Source: Neoarius graeffei (taxonomy: Eukaryota > Chordata > Actinopteri > Siluriformes > Ariidae). From it: DNA of 64,000 nt. Made by a program: the position numbers and the translations under genes. Positions 37,784 to 48,523 of the stretch are shown piece after piece; position 1 is the stretch's first letter, and every line of letters begins with the position of its first letter. The DNA is taken from the NCBI RefSeq assembly GCF_027579695.1, contig NC_083582.1, forward strand, positions 30,766,964 to 30,830,963. Reading direction: 5' to 3'. The notes under the pieces were generated by a model that searched no databases, was not told where the DNA came from, and saw nothing but the letters and a program-made list of their open reading frames with translations.

Positions 37784-38726
37784 TGTTGTTGTGTGTTTTC
37801 TGTCTACAGGCAGGTCCTTCCTTATAGCTCCGTTCCACGGCGCGTCTCTTGACCATTAAATGGGGGCCGCCATTCTTTACTCTAACATTCCTGTTCGGGG
37901 TCTTCTAGGAGGCCTCGATTACTTGTGGGAGATCACCACCATACCGTAAAGAATGATCAAGCCATCTACTCTGTCTTCGATTGATAATAGATATGATAGC
38001 TCTCTTCTCACCAACATATCGCAGTACTTCTTCGTTGTTTACTTTGTCCGACCAAGAGATGTTCAAGACTTTTCTCCAAAGCCACAGCTCTCCAGCTTCC
38101 GCACATCCTCTTTCTTCAAAGACCACAATTTGGCCCCATACAGTAGAGCACTCCAGATGACAGTCTTAATAATTCTCTTCTTCAGATCAAGGCTGAAGGC
38201 TTTTGTGAGCAACTCCTTTCGTTTAGAAAATGCGTCCTTCACACGGTCTGTTCTTGATCTGATGTCTTTCTCACAATATCCATCCTGGGTAATCAGACTC
38301 CCAGGATAGTTGAAATGTGTTACTTAGCTTAGTTGGTTGCCCCCAAGGAAGATCGCAAATTCCTCACCAGGTCTCTTACTGATTTTCATTACTTTGGTCT
38401 TCTTAATGTTGATCTTCATACTATACTCCACTGCGGTCTCCTGCGTTTTATCCATCATGAGCTGTAGACCTTCAACCAAACTGGCTAAGGTTGCTTGATC
38501 ACCTACATGACGCACTGTCTTTGAGATGATCTACTCGAATACCTTCGTTCATATCGCTTAAAGCATCTCTTAGCATGGCTTCAGCATATATGTTGAAAAG
38601 TATGGGGGACAATGAGCAGCCTTGTCTTGTGCCACGACCAATCACTGCTGGGTCTGTCAAGCCATCGTTCAATCTGACTCTCGCACTTTGCCCCATATAT
38701 AGCCTCTCAACCAGCTGCCGGTCATG
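37784..38726 (-). pseudogene. 5'-truncated non-LTR retrotransposon inserted in a SINE tail
   Basis: Minus-strand RT blocks in order: GTRQGCSLSPILFNIYAEAM near 38600; a degenerate active-site region (HVGDQATLASLVEGL in place of a YADD-type motif) near 38500; INIKKTKVMKISK near 38400; and a C-terminal NEEVLRYVGEKR and RRQSRWLDHSLR near 37950-38050. Frames are broken. A perfect 11-bp duplication actatccatcc (37773-37783 and 38727-38737) flanks it. The clade is not certain. Confidence 0.7.
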
Positions 38727-38737
38727 ACTATCCATCC

Positions 38738-39086
38738 ATTATCCATAGCCGCTTAACCTGTGCAGGGTCGCAGGCAAGCTGGAGCCTATCCCAGCTGACT
38801 ATGGGCGAGAGGCGGGGTACACCCTGGACAAGTCGCCAGATCATTGCAAGACTGATACATAGAGACAACCAACCATTCACATTCACACCTACGGTCAATT
38901 TAGAGCCACCAGTTAACCTAACCTGCATGTCTTTTGGACTGTGGGGAAAACCGGAGGAAACCCATGTAGACACGGGGAGAACATGCAAACTCCACACAGA
39001 AAGGCCCTCATTGGCCGCTGGGCTCGAACCCAGGACCTTCTTGCTGTGAGGTGACAGTACTAACCACTACACCACCATGCTGCCCA
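38738..39086 (-). repeat. tRNA-derived SINE (GGAT-tail subfamily), split by a LINE
   Basis: Minus-strand copy whose 3' tail is of the (GGAT)n type, not GATGA. The SINE target duplication gattcaactat lies at 37767-37777 and 39087-39097, on the two sides of the combined SINE plus LINE block, showing that the LINE entered the SINE tail later. Confidence 0.85.
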
Positions 39087-39149
39087 GATTCAACTATTTT
39101 TGCTTAATTTTCACTAATAGTTTCATGAACAGACTCAAAAACATGCTTG

Positions 39150-39370
39150 ATTACTAGAAATCTTTCTTTTCTAGTAATGTTAGCTACTTAATATGATTTT
39201 GAGTTTGAAAAGGGTTTGTTAGCATGTCAGGTGGAGCGTCACTGACTAGCTAGCTTAACATTAAACCACCATGATGGCACAGCATACGTTCATTTTGTAA
39301 ATCCAGTCGGTTGCTTCAGAGGTATTAGGTTTTGTAAGCGTTGTGGCAATAGTCACTTCTTTTACAGATT
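39150..39370. repeat. Direct-repeat unit 1 (hAT-internal sequence)
   Basis: About 200 bp (agaaatctttcttttctagt ... ttgtggcaata) recur with about 95 percent apparent identity at 40871-41070, inside a hAT element. Unit 1 lacks that element's ends. Confidence 0.65.
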
Positions 39371-39743
39371 TTTAAAAAGAAGCATTTTAGCTGTCACTAA
39401 GAACAAGCAAACCAGCTCTAAATACAGACATGCTGCAGCCTGTTCCAAAAACTACCTTCTACCTTTTGATATTTGTGTTGCAATATAGTGCATACCACAA
39501 GTTGGAACAAAGTTTTGGCAAAGGAAGGGTTGCCTGTAAATAGTTCAGATGATTTTTTTTTTTTTTTTTTCTGGGAAGTTTGAAATTCCACTTTTAAAGC
39601 CTCCAAACTGTGAAGCGAAGAGACAGCCAAGGATTATATGCTTGCTCGCTGTCTGGACCGAAAGCCACAAATCCAATCTGGTTTAGACGTTTTAATGGCA
39701 TATACTTTTCTCTGAAGAAATCAAGCTCTTCACTGCTCTCTGT

Positions 39744-39744
<1 letters not shown>

Positions 39745-39794
<50 letters not shown>
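39745..39794. repeat. (CT)n microsatellite
   Basis: About 25 uninterrupted CT units. Confidence 0.95.
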
Positions 39795-39795
<1 letters not shown>

Positions 39796-40069
39796 ATGAA
39801 TATTTGTTTTAAAATGTTGCAGAAAAAAGTACTGTAGGTAATCAGGGGCATGTTTGAACGTTCCACACAAATATGTTTGGTTGAAAAGTACACCATAAAT
39901 CCCTCAACTGTTTCTCAGGAACATGTCGTCTGCTGGCAATTTCACAATTCTGAAGACATATCTTCCCCGACAAAGAAGTGTCCATCATGCAGCAATTTGG
40001 TACAATATGTGCACATCTACAAACACTTGCGCATTTTCCTCTCATAGGCAACTGTTATAAGGTGAAATA

Positions 40070-41246
40070 CAGGGGGTGGACAGTAACGAAGTACATTTAC
40101 TCAAGTATCTGTACTTTACTTGAGTATTTTTTTTAAACTTATGACTTTAACTTCACTACATTTGAGAAACAAATATTGTACTTTTCACTCCACTACATTT
40201 CTATCAAGGTCCCTGTTACTATGAAGCAGCTTTGAAAGTGGATGTTTTTTCTTTTCCTTTCTAAAATGTGATTGGTTTTTCCACAGGTGACACTGAGACA
40301 GTCTATCAGTAATCACTAAAATCACATCACATCCATAGACTGTATAAAATCAAGTTCAATTATTTCTCTGCAGCATTATTTGAACACGATCAGTTGATGG
40401 CAGAATAGAAGGAGGCGGTTCTTCTGGAGAACACACGCACCTGGGACCATACCTAGAATCCATGTTTCAGTTTTCTGAAAGGATTAAAAATTCATTTCGT
40501 TTTAAATGTTTGATTTGTTTGCCTAAAACGGAGCACATCACAGCCTACAAAAACTCGCCGTCCAACCTGCGGGAACATATTGAGGGATGTAAACATTTTA
40601 TTCCAAGAGAAAGCTTACAGTGAAGTTGTATGTGCTTTTAGAGCTAGCGATAATGCTACAATAGCTATGCAGTCTGGTTAGTCAAATGACTTTCTATGGA
40701 TTTGCCCACCAAGTTGCCGTAGCCTTGTCCACGGTTAATGTTAACACATAGCTAGTTAACTTGGACACTGTTAGTTAGCATGTAAAAAGAGAGTTACGCT
40801 AGCATGAATAACGTTAACTTATCTGTAGTGCTTTCAGAAATCTTTTAGCATAATTTTGCCAAATAAACAATGTAGAAATCTTTCTTTTCTAGTACCGTTA
40901 GCTACTTAATACGATTTCGAGTTTGAAAAGAGTTTGTTAGCATGTCAGGTGGAGCGTCACTGACTAGCTAGCTTAACGTTAAACCACCATGATGGCACAG
41001 CATACGTTCATTTTGTAAATCCAGTCAGTTGCTTCAGAGGTGTTAGGTTTTGTAAGTGTTGTGGCAATAATACAACACTGCATTGACAGAAAATGTACTT
41101 TTAATACTTAAGTATTTTTAAAAGCAAGTACTTCAGTACTTTAACTTGTGTAAAAATTTGACTGGACAACTTTCACTTGTAACATTTGACCAGTGGGATC
41201 TGTACTTTGACTTAAGTAATGAAGTTGGGTACTGTGTCCACCTCTG
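40070..41246 (+). mobile_element. Deleted hAT element with BED-finger exon
   Basis: Left end CAGGGGGTGGACAGTAACG and the complement of the right end CAGAGGTGGACACAGTACC, flanked by gtgaaata (40062-40069) and ttgaaata (41247-41254), an 8-bp duplication with one mismatch. It carries a finger exon at about 40462-40590 and direct-repeat unit 2 at 40871-41070. Confidence 0.75.
40462..40590 (+). pseudogene. BED-finger exon of a hAT transposase
   Basis: The frame reads FQFSERIKNSFRFKCLICLP, then ITAYKNSPSNLREHIEG. The CxxC pair with downstream Leu-His spacing is that of BED-type fingers. The frame then stops; no catalytic domain follows. Confidence 0.55.
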
Positions 41247-41458
41247 TTGAAATATAAAAGGTCTTGCTTGGACAGATCAGAATCATGAGGTATATCTACA
41301 GGTCAGTGATCCAGTGTTTTTCGAACATTCCTTGGCTTGATCCTTCTGATGTTTATCAGACATGTCTGCATCCATCACCTGCATTTGCCCTGGCCTCTCT
41401 GTCTATAATTACCAGAGGCCTCTACAAAGTCCAAGTCCACTTTCTTTCCGTTTTTCCT

Positions 41459-41759
41459 TTATTTTTTTATTCTCTTGCCAGCATCCATCACCTGCTTTTT
41501 TTTGTTGTTGTTCCTCTCTGTAACTGCACTGGACGCCTCCGTGAAGTCTGTGATCACCACCTTGGCTTCCCCAAGCTTCTTCACACATCTGTTCACAGAC
41601 CTGACCACACGCTCTAGTCTCCGATCAAGAGCCTGCAAGTGGAGCTCAGTCAAAATGGGTCGAAGTGGATCTCGAGCCAAAGACTCTCTCATCACATCAC
41701 TAAGACGATACTCAGGTTGCATCAACAGCTGCAGCTTCAGCAACGTAGAGTGCTTGATC
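41459..41759 (-). CDS. fam20a: fam20a last coding exon
   Basis: Encodes IKHSTLLKLQLLMQPEYRLS then DVMRESLARDPLRPILTEL and LQALDRRLERVV, ending in a Lys-rich tail (NNNKKKQVMDAGKRIKK) and TAA at 41459-41461. Acceptor ccttcag. Separated from the previous exon by a 7.7-kb intron filled with nested transposons. Confidence 0.94.
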
Positions 41760-43056
41760 CTGAAGGAGAATAATCAGACAAGAATAATCAGATCAAAAGC
41801 TAAAGCAGTTAATAACATGACAGCTACTATGCCCATTCACTGAACTGTATCATGTCTTTCTAGCCTACATAAATTTTCTTTCTGAATGAACAGCATCTTT
41901 GTTCAGGTCTAAACACTGGACACAGAAATTGGACACGTTTTAAAAAGGTGGAAAAAACCTAAAATTATGTTTTATTTGCAAGTTTGTCTATTGATGATAA
42001 ATTCTTTAAAGAAATAATTTATCTTGGTCGATAAAATGTGATAAACAGGATCTCAAAAATCGCTGTGTTTATTAAACTGACACATTACCCATGATCCTAG
42101 AAGGAAGATAGCCTAGGTTAAAAAATAAAGAAAAAATATTTCCATAATGGTTTGGACAAAATATACAGCGGGGTCCAAAAGACCACACTAAAAATCTGGA
42201 TTTTTTTTTCCATTAAAACAAACGAGGAAATAAACAGAAGGTTTAATTTTGATCTATTTAAAAAATAGAAAGTAAATATGTTTATTAATATTTAAGACAC
42301 GCTATTTCTAGGTCTTTCAATGTAAGCAAATGTGTGATATTGATTATGTTAACTGCTTTGTACAAAGGGTCAGGTGTTCAGACTTTGGATTTGATCTAAA
42401 ATGGACCATAAGGTTTTACACAAACATAAACTTAAGTACACAGTCATTAAGGCAAAAAGTGGAACATACCAAATACTATGGAACTCAATTCAAATATTTG
42501 GAACTGTAATTCATGTAAATATTTTGAAAATCCTACAACCCCAAATCAGAAAAAGTTGGGACTTTATGTTGAAATTGAAATTAAAACTCAAAACGATGAT
42601 TTGTAAATAATCTTTGACCTCTATTGCAATCAAAACAATACAACAGCACATTATTTGATGTTTTACCACATGAATTTTATTTTATTTTTTCAAAATAAAC
42701 ATTTCAATTTTGATTCTTGCAATACATTAAAAAAAAGTTTTGGACAGTAAAGCATTTACCCCTTAATAATGTTGCCATTCCTTCTCACAACACTTAATAG
42801 ATGTTTAGGGACTGAAGACACCAAGTGATGAAATGTTTCAGGCGTTATTTTGTCCCATTCTTCCTGCAAACAGGTCTTAAAGTGTGCAACAGTATGGGGT
42901 CATCATTGTTGTCATTTTTTTTCTACGCTTACCACACATTCTCTATTGGGGACAGAGGGGACAGGCACCCTCTTCTTCCACAGCCCTGCCTTTGTAATGT
43001 GTGCAGAATGTGGTTTTGCATTGTCTTGTTGAAATCTCCCTGGAAAAGATGTTAAG

Positions 43057-43556
43057 TCAAGTTTATTTGTATAGCGCTTTTAACAGTAAACATTGTCGCA
43101 AAGCAGCTTTACAGAATTTGAATGACTGAAAACATGAGCTAATTTTATCCCTAATCTATCCCCAATGAGCAAGCCTGTGGCGGCGGTGGCAAGGAAAAAC
43201 TCCCTCAGACGACATGAGGAAGAAACCTCGAGAGGAACCAGACTCAAAATGGAACCCATCCTCATTTGGGCAACAACAGACAACATGACTATAACATTAA
43301 CAGTTTTAACATGAAGTCAGTTTCATTGATGTTATAAACTCTTCACTGACGGAAACTTGAGTGCAAAACTGTTCATGACAACTGCAGTCCTAAAGTTAGC
43401 AAGTCAACTGTAGTCCTCAGCCATAAAAGCATTACTGTAAGTGTCCAGAGCGTCCTCCAGGTGTGACTTTCAACTGTCCTCATGGAGCCATCCTCCATTC
43501 CACATGTCATCTTGAAGGCAGCATATGTTGCTCCAAAATCTGTGTACATATTTGCA
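43057..43556 (-). repeat. L2-type LINE 3' fragment
   Basis: Contains gtttatttgtatagcgcttt, cattgtcgcaaagcagcttt, and downstream phrases shared with 7163-7540 and 19325-19960. Confidence 0.6.
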
Positions 43557-43808
43557 TTAATGTTCCATCACAGAAGTGCAAGTTACCTTTGCCAAGGGCA
43601 CTGACACAACCCTATAGCATGACAGACCCTGGCTTTTAGACTTGTTACTGGTAACAGTCTGGATGGTCCTTTTCATCTTTAGTCCAGAGCGCACAGTGTT
43701 TATTTCTTCCAAAAAAGACCTGGAATACTGATTCGTCTGACCACAATACACATTTCCACTGTGTCATGGTCCATCTCAGATGCCTCCAAGACCAGAGAAG
43801 TTGACGGC
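43557..43808 (-). pseudogene. Transposase fragment (IS630/Tc1-like DDE)
   Basis: The minus strand reads LWSDESVFQVFFGRNKHCAL and KDEKDHPDCYQ; a second frame follows with a GSVMLWGC-type block near 43610. This matches the central catalytic region with the first Asp in WSDES. The 5' part of the gene lies beyond the LTR element, and frameshifts break the rest. Confidence 0.55.
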
Positions 43809-44089
43809 TGTAGAAGCTGTCCAGATGTGGGTGGAGCACAGAAGTATGGCAGGCTGTTGTTAATGTTTAGATTTGGGTTTATTTTGGCTTTTCAGCACAA
43901 TACTTTTTCTCATTTGGGACAGACACTCAGACACACCGTCGTGCTCTGTTCCAAGTCTTTCGTCCTCTGCTCTCTTACTCCTTTTTATGGAGCGCTGTCA
44001 CTGCAAGATACACATACACAAATTAACTGACAACAGGTGTAGTGATTTGGTCACTCACCTTCCCTGACTTCGCTCTCCCCGCTGCCACA
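43809..44089 (-). repeat. 3' LTR of the Gmr1-like element
   Basis: Begins tgtagaagctgtcc and ends gctgccaca on +. Aligns with 48212-48523 apart from substitutions and a roughly 31-bp gap near its right side. Just inside it (about 44090-44105, read on minus) is a G-rich polypurine-like tract, GGGTGGTGGGGGTA. Confidence 0.9.
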
Positions 44090-44491
44090 TACCCCCACCA
44101 CCCGACTCAGGCCAGGGAGCCATCCAGCCTGCAGCAGACCCCCCCGACGGGACAGGAAATCCGCCACCACCATCTGTGCCCCTGGCCTGTGGACCACCTC
44201 GAATTTGAACGGCTGGAGGGCGAGATACCAACGGGTGATCCGCGCGTTGGCATCCTTCATGTAATGGAGCCACAGGAGGGGCATGTGTTCCGAACAGAGG
44301 GTGAAAGGGTGTCCCAGTAGGTAGTACCGGAGGGCGAGGACCACCCACTTGATGGCCAGGCACTCTTTCTCTATCGTGCTGGACTTGCTTTCATGCAGTG
44401 ACAACTTTCGGCTAATGTACAGCACGGGACGTTTCTCCCCCTTCACCTTCTGGGACAGAATGGCCCCCAGCCCCCTGTCCGATGCGTCCGT
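44051..44491 (-). pseudogene. RNase H domain of the Gmr1-like element
   Basis: The minus strand reads RPVLYISRKLSLHESKSST, EKECLAIKWVVLALRYYLLG and WYLALQPFKFEVVHRPG, the standard Ty3/gypsy RNase H blocks. It follows RT directly and runs to the edge of the 3' LTR. Confidence 0.8.
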
Positions 44492-45553
44492 CTATAAAAT
44501 AAAGGGGAGAGAGAAGTCATGGGAGTGTAAAAGTGGCTCCCCACACAGTGCAGCCTTTATCTTAGAGAAAGCCTGTTGGCATTGCTCCATCCACTGTGCC
44601 GGATCTGGTGCTCCCTTTTTAGTGAGATCAGTCAGAGGGCTGGTGACGTCCGAATAATTAGGTATGAACCTACGATAGTAGCCAGCCAGTCCCAGGAACT
44701 GTCTCACCCCCTTTTTGGTCTTGGGCCTTGGGCAGGCCGCAATCGCTGCAGTCTTGTTAATTTGGGGACGCACCTGCCCATGACCCAAGTGGAAACCCAG
44801 ATACTGTACTTCCACCCGCCCAATTGCATACTTTTTTGGGTTAGCTGTGAGACCCGCACGCCTCAGCGACTTTAGGATGGCCCTAAGGTGTTCGAGATGC
44901 CGTGGCCAATCATTGCTATAGATGATAATGTCATTGAGGTATGGGGCTGTGTAGGCAGCGTGGGGGTGGAGAACCCTGTCCATGAGCCGCTGGAATGTCG
45001 TGGGAGCCCCAAACAACCCAAAAGGAAGTGTGACGAACTGGTGTAACCCAAACAGTATGGAAAAGGCCGTTTTCTCTCAGGATAGAGGAGTCAAGGGGAT
45101 CTGCCAATATCCCTTCGTTAAATCCAGTGTCAAGTAAAAGTGAGTAGTGCCTAATCGATCAAGCAGCTCGTCAATACGAAGCATTGGGTATGCGTCAAAT
45201 TTAGACACCACGTTGACCTTTCTATAGTCCACACAGAACCAGACCGACCCATCGGTCTTGGAAACCAGGACCACTGGGCTGCTCCAGTCACTGTGGGACT
45301 CCTTGATTATGCCCATTTCAAGCATGGCCTTGAGTTCATCCCGGACCACTTTTTTTGTGTGTTCGGGCAGGTGGTAAGGGGGGCTGCGCACTACCACCCT
45401 CAGGGGCATCTCAATGTGGTGTTTTATGAGGTGGGTGTGGCTGGGCAGGGGTGAGAACACATTGGAAAATTCCTTCTGCAACTGGGCTACCTCCGTGAGT
45501 TGGGCCAGGGAGAGGTGGTCTCCACAAGGGACCGGAGTGGTTGGAGATGTCAA
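44492..45553 (-). pseudogene. Reverse transcriptase of the Gmr1-like element
   Basis: Two minus-strand frames: 45553-45077 with MGIIKESHSDWSSPVVLVSK, FCVDYRKVN and LDLTKGYWQIPLTP; and 45016-44492 with FGAPTTFQRLMDRVL, the active-site box YLND (normally Y-L-D-D, at about 44930-44941) and FLGLAGYYRRFIPNYS. A disruption near 45060-45080 separates them. The Asp-to-Asn change in the catalytic box should abolish polymerase activity. Confidence 0.88.
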
Positions 45554-45885
45554 ATTTTTTTTTGTACCTCCAGCCCCAGCTCTGCCTTCTTCGGGACTAC
45601 TGACACCAGTGCCACAGGGACCTCCTCATTCCAGTGTTTTAACAGATTGAGGTGGTAAATTTGCAATGCCCCACCCCTGTCCATTCCCCTCACCTCATAG
45701 TCGATGTCCCCGACTTGCTGTGTGACCTCAAAGAGTCCTTGCCACTTGATTAATTTGGAGCTCGACGTGGGCAATAATACGAGCACTTTGTCTCCCAGCG
45801 TGAACTCTCTAAGGTGTGTGCTCCTGTCATACAGTCGGACTTGACATTCTTGGGCCTGCCACAAATTCTCCTGGGTTAAGTGCAT
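45550..45885 (-). pseudogene. Integrase C-terminal part of the Gmr1-like element
   Basis: The minus strand reads LREFTLGDKVLVLLPTSSSK, KWQGLFEVTQQVGDIDYEV and LQIYHLNLLKHW, the GPY/F-type C-terminal region that usually ends the gypsy polyprotein. Here RT begins right after it, confirming the inverted domain order. Confidence 0.75.
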
Positions 45886-46478
45886 GAGTGTGTGGAGTTT
45901 GGTGTGCAGGTTGAGAATATATTGAATTTCATTCTTACTAGGTGAAGGTCCCTCCTCCCGATTTTCACGTAGTTTTTGAGTGTTTGATTAAAGCATTCCA
46001 CTAAGCCATCCATTTGTGGGTGATAGACACTGGTGCGGATAGACTTAATCCCCAATAACCCATACAGTTCGCGTGGTGTGTGTGACGTAAATGTAGTGCC
46101 TTGGTCTGTCAGGATTTCTTTCGGAATCCCGACCCGGGAGATAATATGGAAGAGCGCTTCTGCAATACTGCATGTTGAGATATTGCGGAGAGGCACTGCT
46201 TCTGGATATCACGTTGCATAGTCCACCAGAACTAAAATAAAGCGATATTCCTGTGTTGACCAATCTAATGTCCCGACGAGATTCATCCCAATACTTTCAA
46301 AAGGGGTCTCGATTAAAGGGAGGGGGCACAAAGGCGATTTTGGAGTGGCCGTGGGATTTACTAATTGGCATTCGCGGCACACTGCACACCACCGACAGAC
46401 ATCCCCGCGAATCCCTGGCCAAGAGAACCGGGCCGTTATTCGGGCTAGTGTTTTGTCTTGCCCTAGGTGTCCGGCCAT
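45876..46478 (-). pseudogene. Integrase core of the Gmr1-like element
   Basis: The minus strand starts with the zinc-binding block (GHLGQDKTLARI, WCAVCRECQ), then the catalytic core: FILVLVDYAT, IPKEILTDQGTTF with the second Asp, and VYHPQMDGLVECFNQTLK with the Glu. A frame change near 46200 breaks it. Confidence 0.82.
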
Positions 46479-46687
46479 GGGATTAAAGTGAGCCGCCTGG
46501 AATATGAGTTCCCTACAGCTCTTTGGGATTTATAACGGTGTTATCTTTTCACCAGTTTGAGTGTCCTGTGTCACTCAATAACATCCTTAATAATAGAAAA
46601 GTAGGAGAAGACTGGCGTCGCATTTGGCTGGAGAATTTGACCATCGATTACTTTCACTTGGTCAAATGCATGCTGCAGAGTCTCGTC

Positions 46688-47482
46688 TCATGACTGCTTT
46701 AACGGGAAATCCTCAAGGGAATCCCTGAGAGAGGGATGAGGGGCAGGGTGCATCTCGCTCCGCGTATCACCCTGACACGGTGCTGACGTAGACGGCTCTG
46801 TGACAGTTTCTCCTGACAATGCTAGTCCAGGATCTTCCCAAGACGTATTACTACAGGACCCACTTCTTACTATGTGTTTCATTAACTCTTTAAATCCTGG
46901 CCAATCCATCCCCAAAATCAGCAAGTGGGTGAGACAAGGGTTAACCGCTGCCTTTACACTATGCTTTTCTCCTTGAAATAGAATGTGGATGGATACTAAA
47001 GGGTAGTTGTGAACATCCCTGTGCACACACAATACCTTCACCACTTGTGCTTTCCCCAATGCTTCACCTTGCACCAGGCTTTGGTGGATTGAGGTCTGGT
47101 TACAGCCAGTATCCACCAAGGCCTGATATGTATCCCCTTGGACACTTACCGGTATGCAATACACTCTGGCCTGATCGAGGGCGGTTTCTGGCACATTGGG
47201 GACCCAGACCACGGTGCCCACCTCCATCGCGGAGCACTGATTTTGGAGATGTCCCGGCTCCCCGCAGTGCCAGCACACCAGCCCAGGCTCTCCCTCTGCA
47301 CTGGAGTTACAGACATCACTCACCTGGGGGGGAGAAGACACAGACAAGGAAGGGGGAAACGGGAGGACACCATGGGTGTGTTGGACCAGCTGGGGGGGAG
47401 CCAGCCCCCGCCTCTGTGGTGGGGGAATGGGGCAAGGACAGGAAGCAGAGGGAGAGAGAGGAGAGAGGAGAAGGAGAAGCAT
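46688..47482 (-). pseudogene. Nucleocapsid knuckle and protease region of the Gmr1-like element
   Basis: The frame contains a CCHC knuckle, CWHCGEPGHLQNQC (about 47235-47276), and then the aspartic protease motif ALVDTGCNQTS (about 47095-47125). A ILGMDW-type block near 46900 is the usual second protease motif. The upstream 90 residues are low-complexity. Confidence 0.75.
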
Positions 47483-47591
47483 GTCTTCTTGCCATCGGAA
47501 CCGCCACCATGTGGTCCTCTGCCAGCTCGATGGCTTGATCCAGCGACGCCGGGCGATGACACTGGACCCACTCCACTGGTCCTTCTGGAAG

Positions 47592-48020
47592 TCACACGAT
47601 GAACTGTTCCAGTGTCACCAGGTCAAAAATTCCCATGGCGTTGTGGTCTTCGGCCCTCAGCCACTGCCAGCAGGCGTCCCTGAGTTGTTGGCCGAATGCG
47701 AATGGCCAGCCAACCTCCTCCAAGCGCAGTGAGTGGAAGTGCTGATGCTGTTGCTCCGGGGAGCGGCCGACACACTGGAGGATGGCTCTCTTAAGGTCCA
47801 TGTATACGAACCAGCTGTCGGCGAGGAGCTGCAGCGCGCCGAGCTGCGCCTCACCAGTCAGCAGGGGGAGGAGGTGTGCTGCGCGCTGCTCAACCGGCCA
47901 ACCCCACGCCTCCACTGCTTGGTCAAAGAGCGCGAGGAAGGCTTCTGGATCATTGTGCAGACCCATTTTTGTTAGGGTGAGGTGGGGAGGGTCAGCTACA
48001 GTGGCGGTCGTGGACCCCAC
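47592..48020 (-). pseudogene. gag capsid region of the Gmr1-like element
   Basis: The minus strand encodes LTKMGLHNDPEAFLALFDQA, WPVEQRAAHLLPLLTGEAQL and QQLRDACWQWLRAE, a gag capsid-like domain found in fish gypsy elements. It starts about 190 bp after the 5' LTR. Confidence 0.65.
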
Positions 48021-48191
48021 TGATGCGAGTAGGTGCCAGAACTTGTTGGGCCAGCATCAAGGCCTCGAACCATTGTTCCTGCTCCTTTTGGAGGGTGATC
48101 AGCGTTTGATGCTGGTTCTGCTGTGCCATGGCGAGGGCATGGATGAGGTCTTTAAAGGGCTAGGACTCCATGGGGGGGGTTCTCTTCTGTA

Positions 48192-48210
48192 CTCCTGGGT
48201 TTCGGCACCA
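48192..48210 (-). promoter_or_regulatory. Primer-binding site of the LTR element
   Basis: One base inside the 5' LTR the minus strand reads TGGTGCCGAAACCCAGGAG, starting with TGG as expected for pairing to the CCA end of a tRNA. The tRNA identity is not assigned. Confidence 0.6.
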
Positions 48211-48211
48211 C

Positions 48212-48523
48212 TGTAGAAGCTGTCCGGATGTGGGTGGAGCACAGAAGTACGGCAGGCCGTTGTTAACGTTTAGATTTGGGTTTATTTTGGCTTTTCAGCA
48301 TAATACTTTTTCTCATTTGGGACACTCAGACACACACACAGCATCGTGCTCTGTTCCCAATCTCTCGTCCTCTGCTCTCTTACTCCTTTTTATGGAGCGC
48401 CGTCACTGCAAGACACACAAACACACATTAATTGACAACAGGTGTAGCGATTTGGCCACTCACCTTCCATGACTCCGCCCTCTATTCACAAACCGCCACT
48501 CAGCCACGCCCCCGCTGCCACAA
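48212..48523 (-). repeat. 5' LTR of the Gmr1-like element
   Basis: 312 bp; matches the 3' LTR with about a dozen substitutions and one long gap, so the insertion is not recent. Confidence 0.9.

Larger units (their letters stand above)
43809..48523 (-). mobile_element. Ty3/gypsy-type LTR retrotransposon with integrase before RT (Gmr1-like)
   Basis: Two LTRs (43809-44089 and 48212-48523) begin TG and end CA, flanked by acggc and atggc (5-bp duplication, one mismatch). On the minus strand the order is LTR, primer-binding site, gag, Cys-His knuckle, protease, integrase, RT, RNase H, LTR. Normal Ty3/gypsy elements place integrase last; this order is the one known for Gmr1-like elements of fish and other deuterostomes. 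No envelope-like frame is seen. Frames are broken and the RT active site is altered, so this copy is dead. The 5' LTR has a 31-bp segment missing from the 3' LTR. Confidence 0.88.

Noticed and set aside
37778..39086. SINE-LINE chimera made by template switching
   Set aside because: The SINE tail abuts the LINE in the same orientation, as in known template-switch chimeras. The LINE has its own perfect 11-bp duplication (actatccatcc) on both sides, so insertion of the LINE into an existing SINE tail explains the junction more simply.
47047..47732. Plus-strand frames of 118-163 residues opposite the LTR element
   Set aside because: They are antisense shadows of the gag/protease region and contain no recognisable domain.
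43809..48523. An endogenous retrovirus with envelope gene
   Set aside because: No envelope-like frame lies between RNase H and the 3' LTR; RNase H runs to the LTR edge. The domain order also differs from retroviruses.
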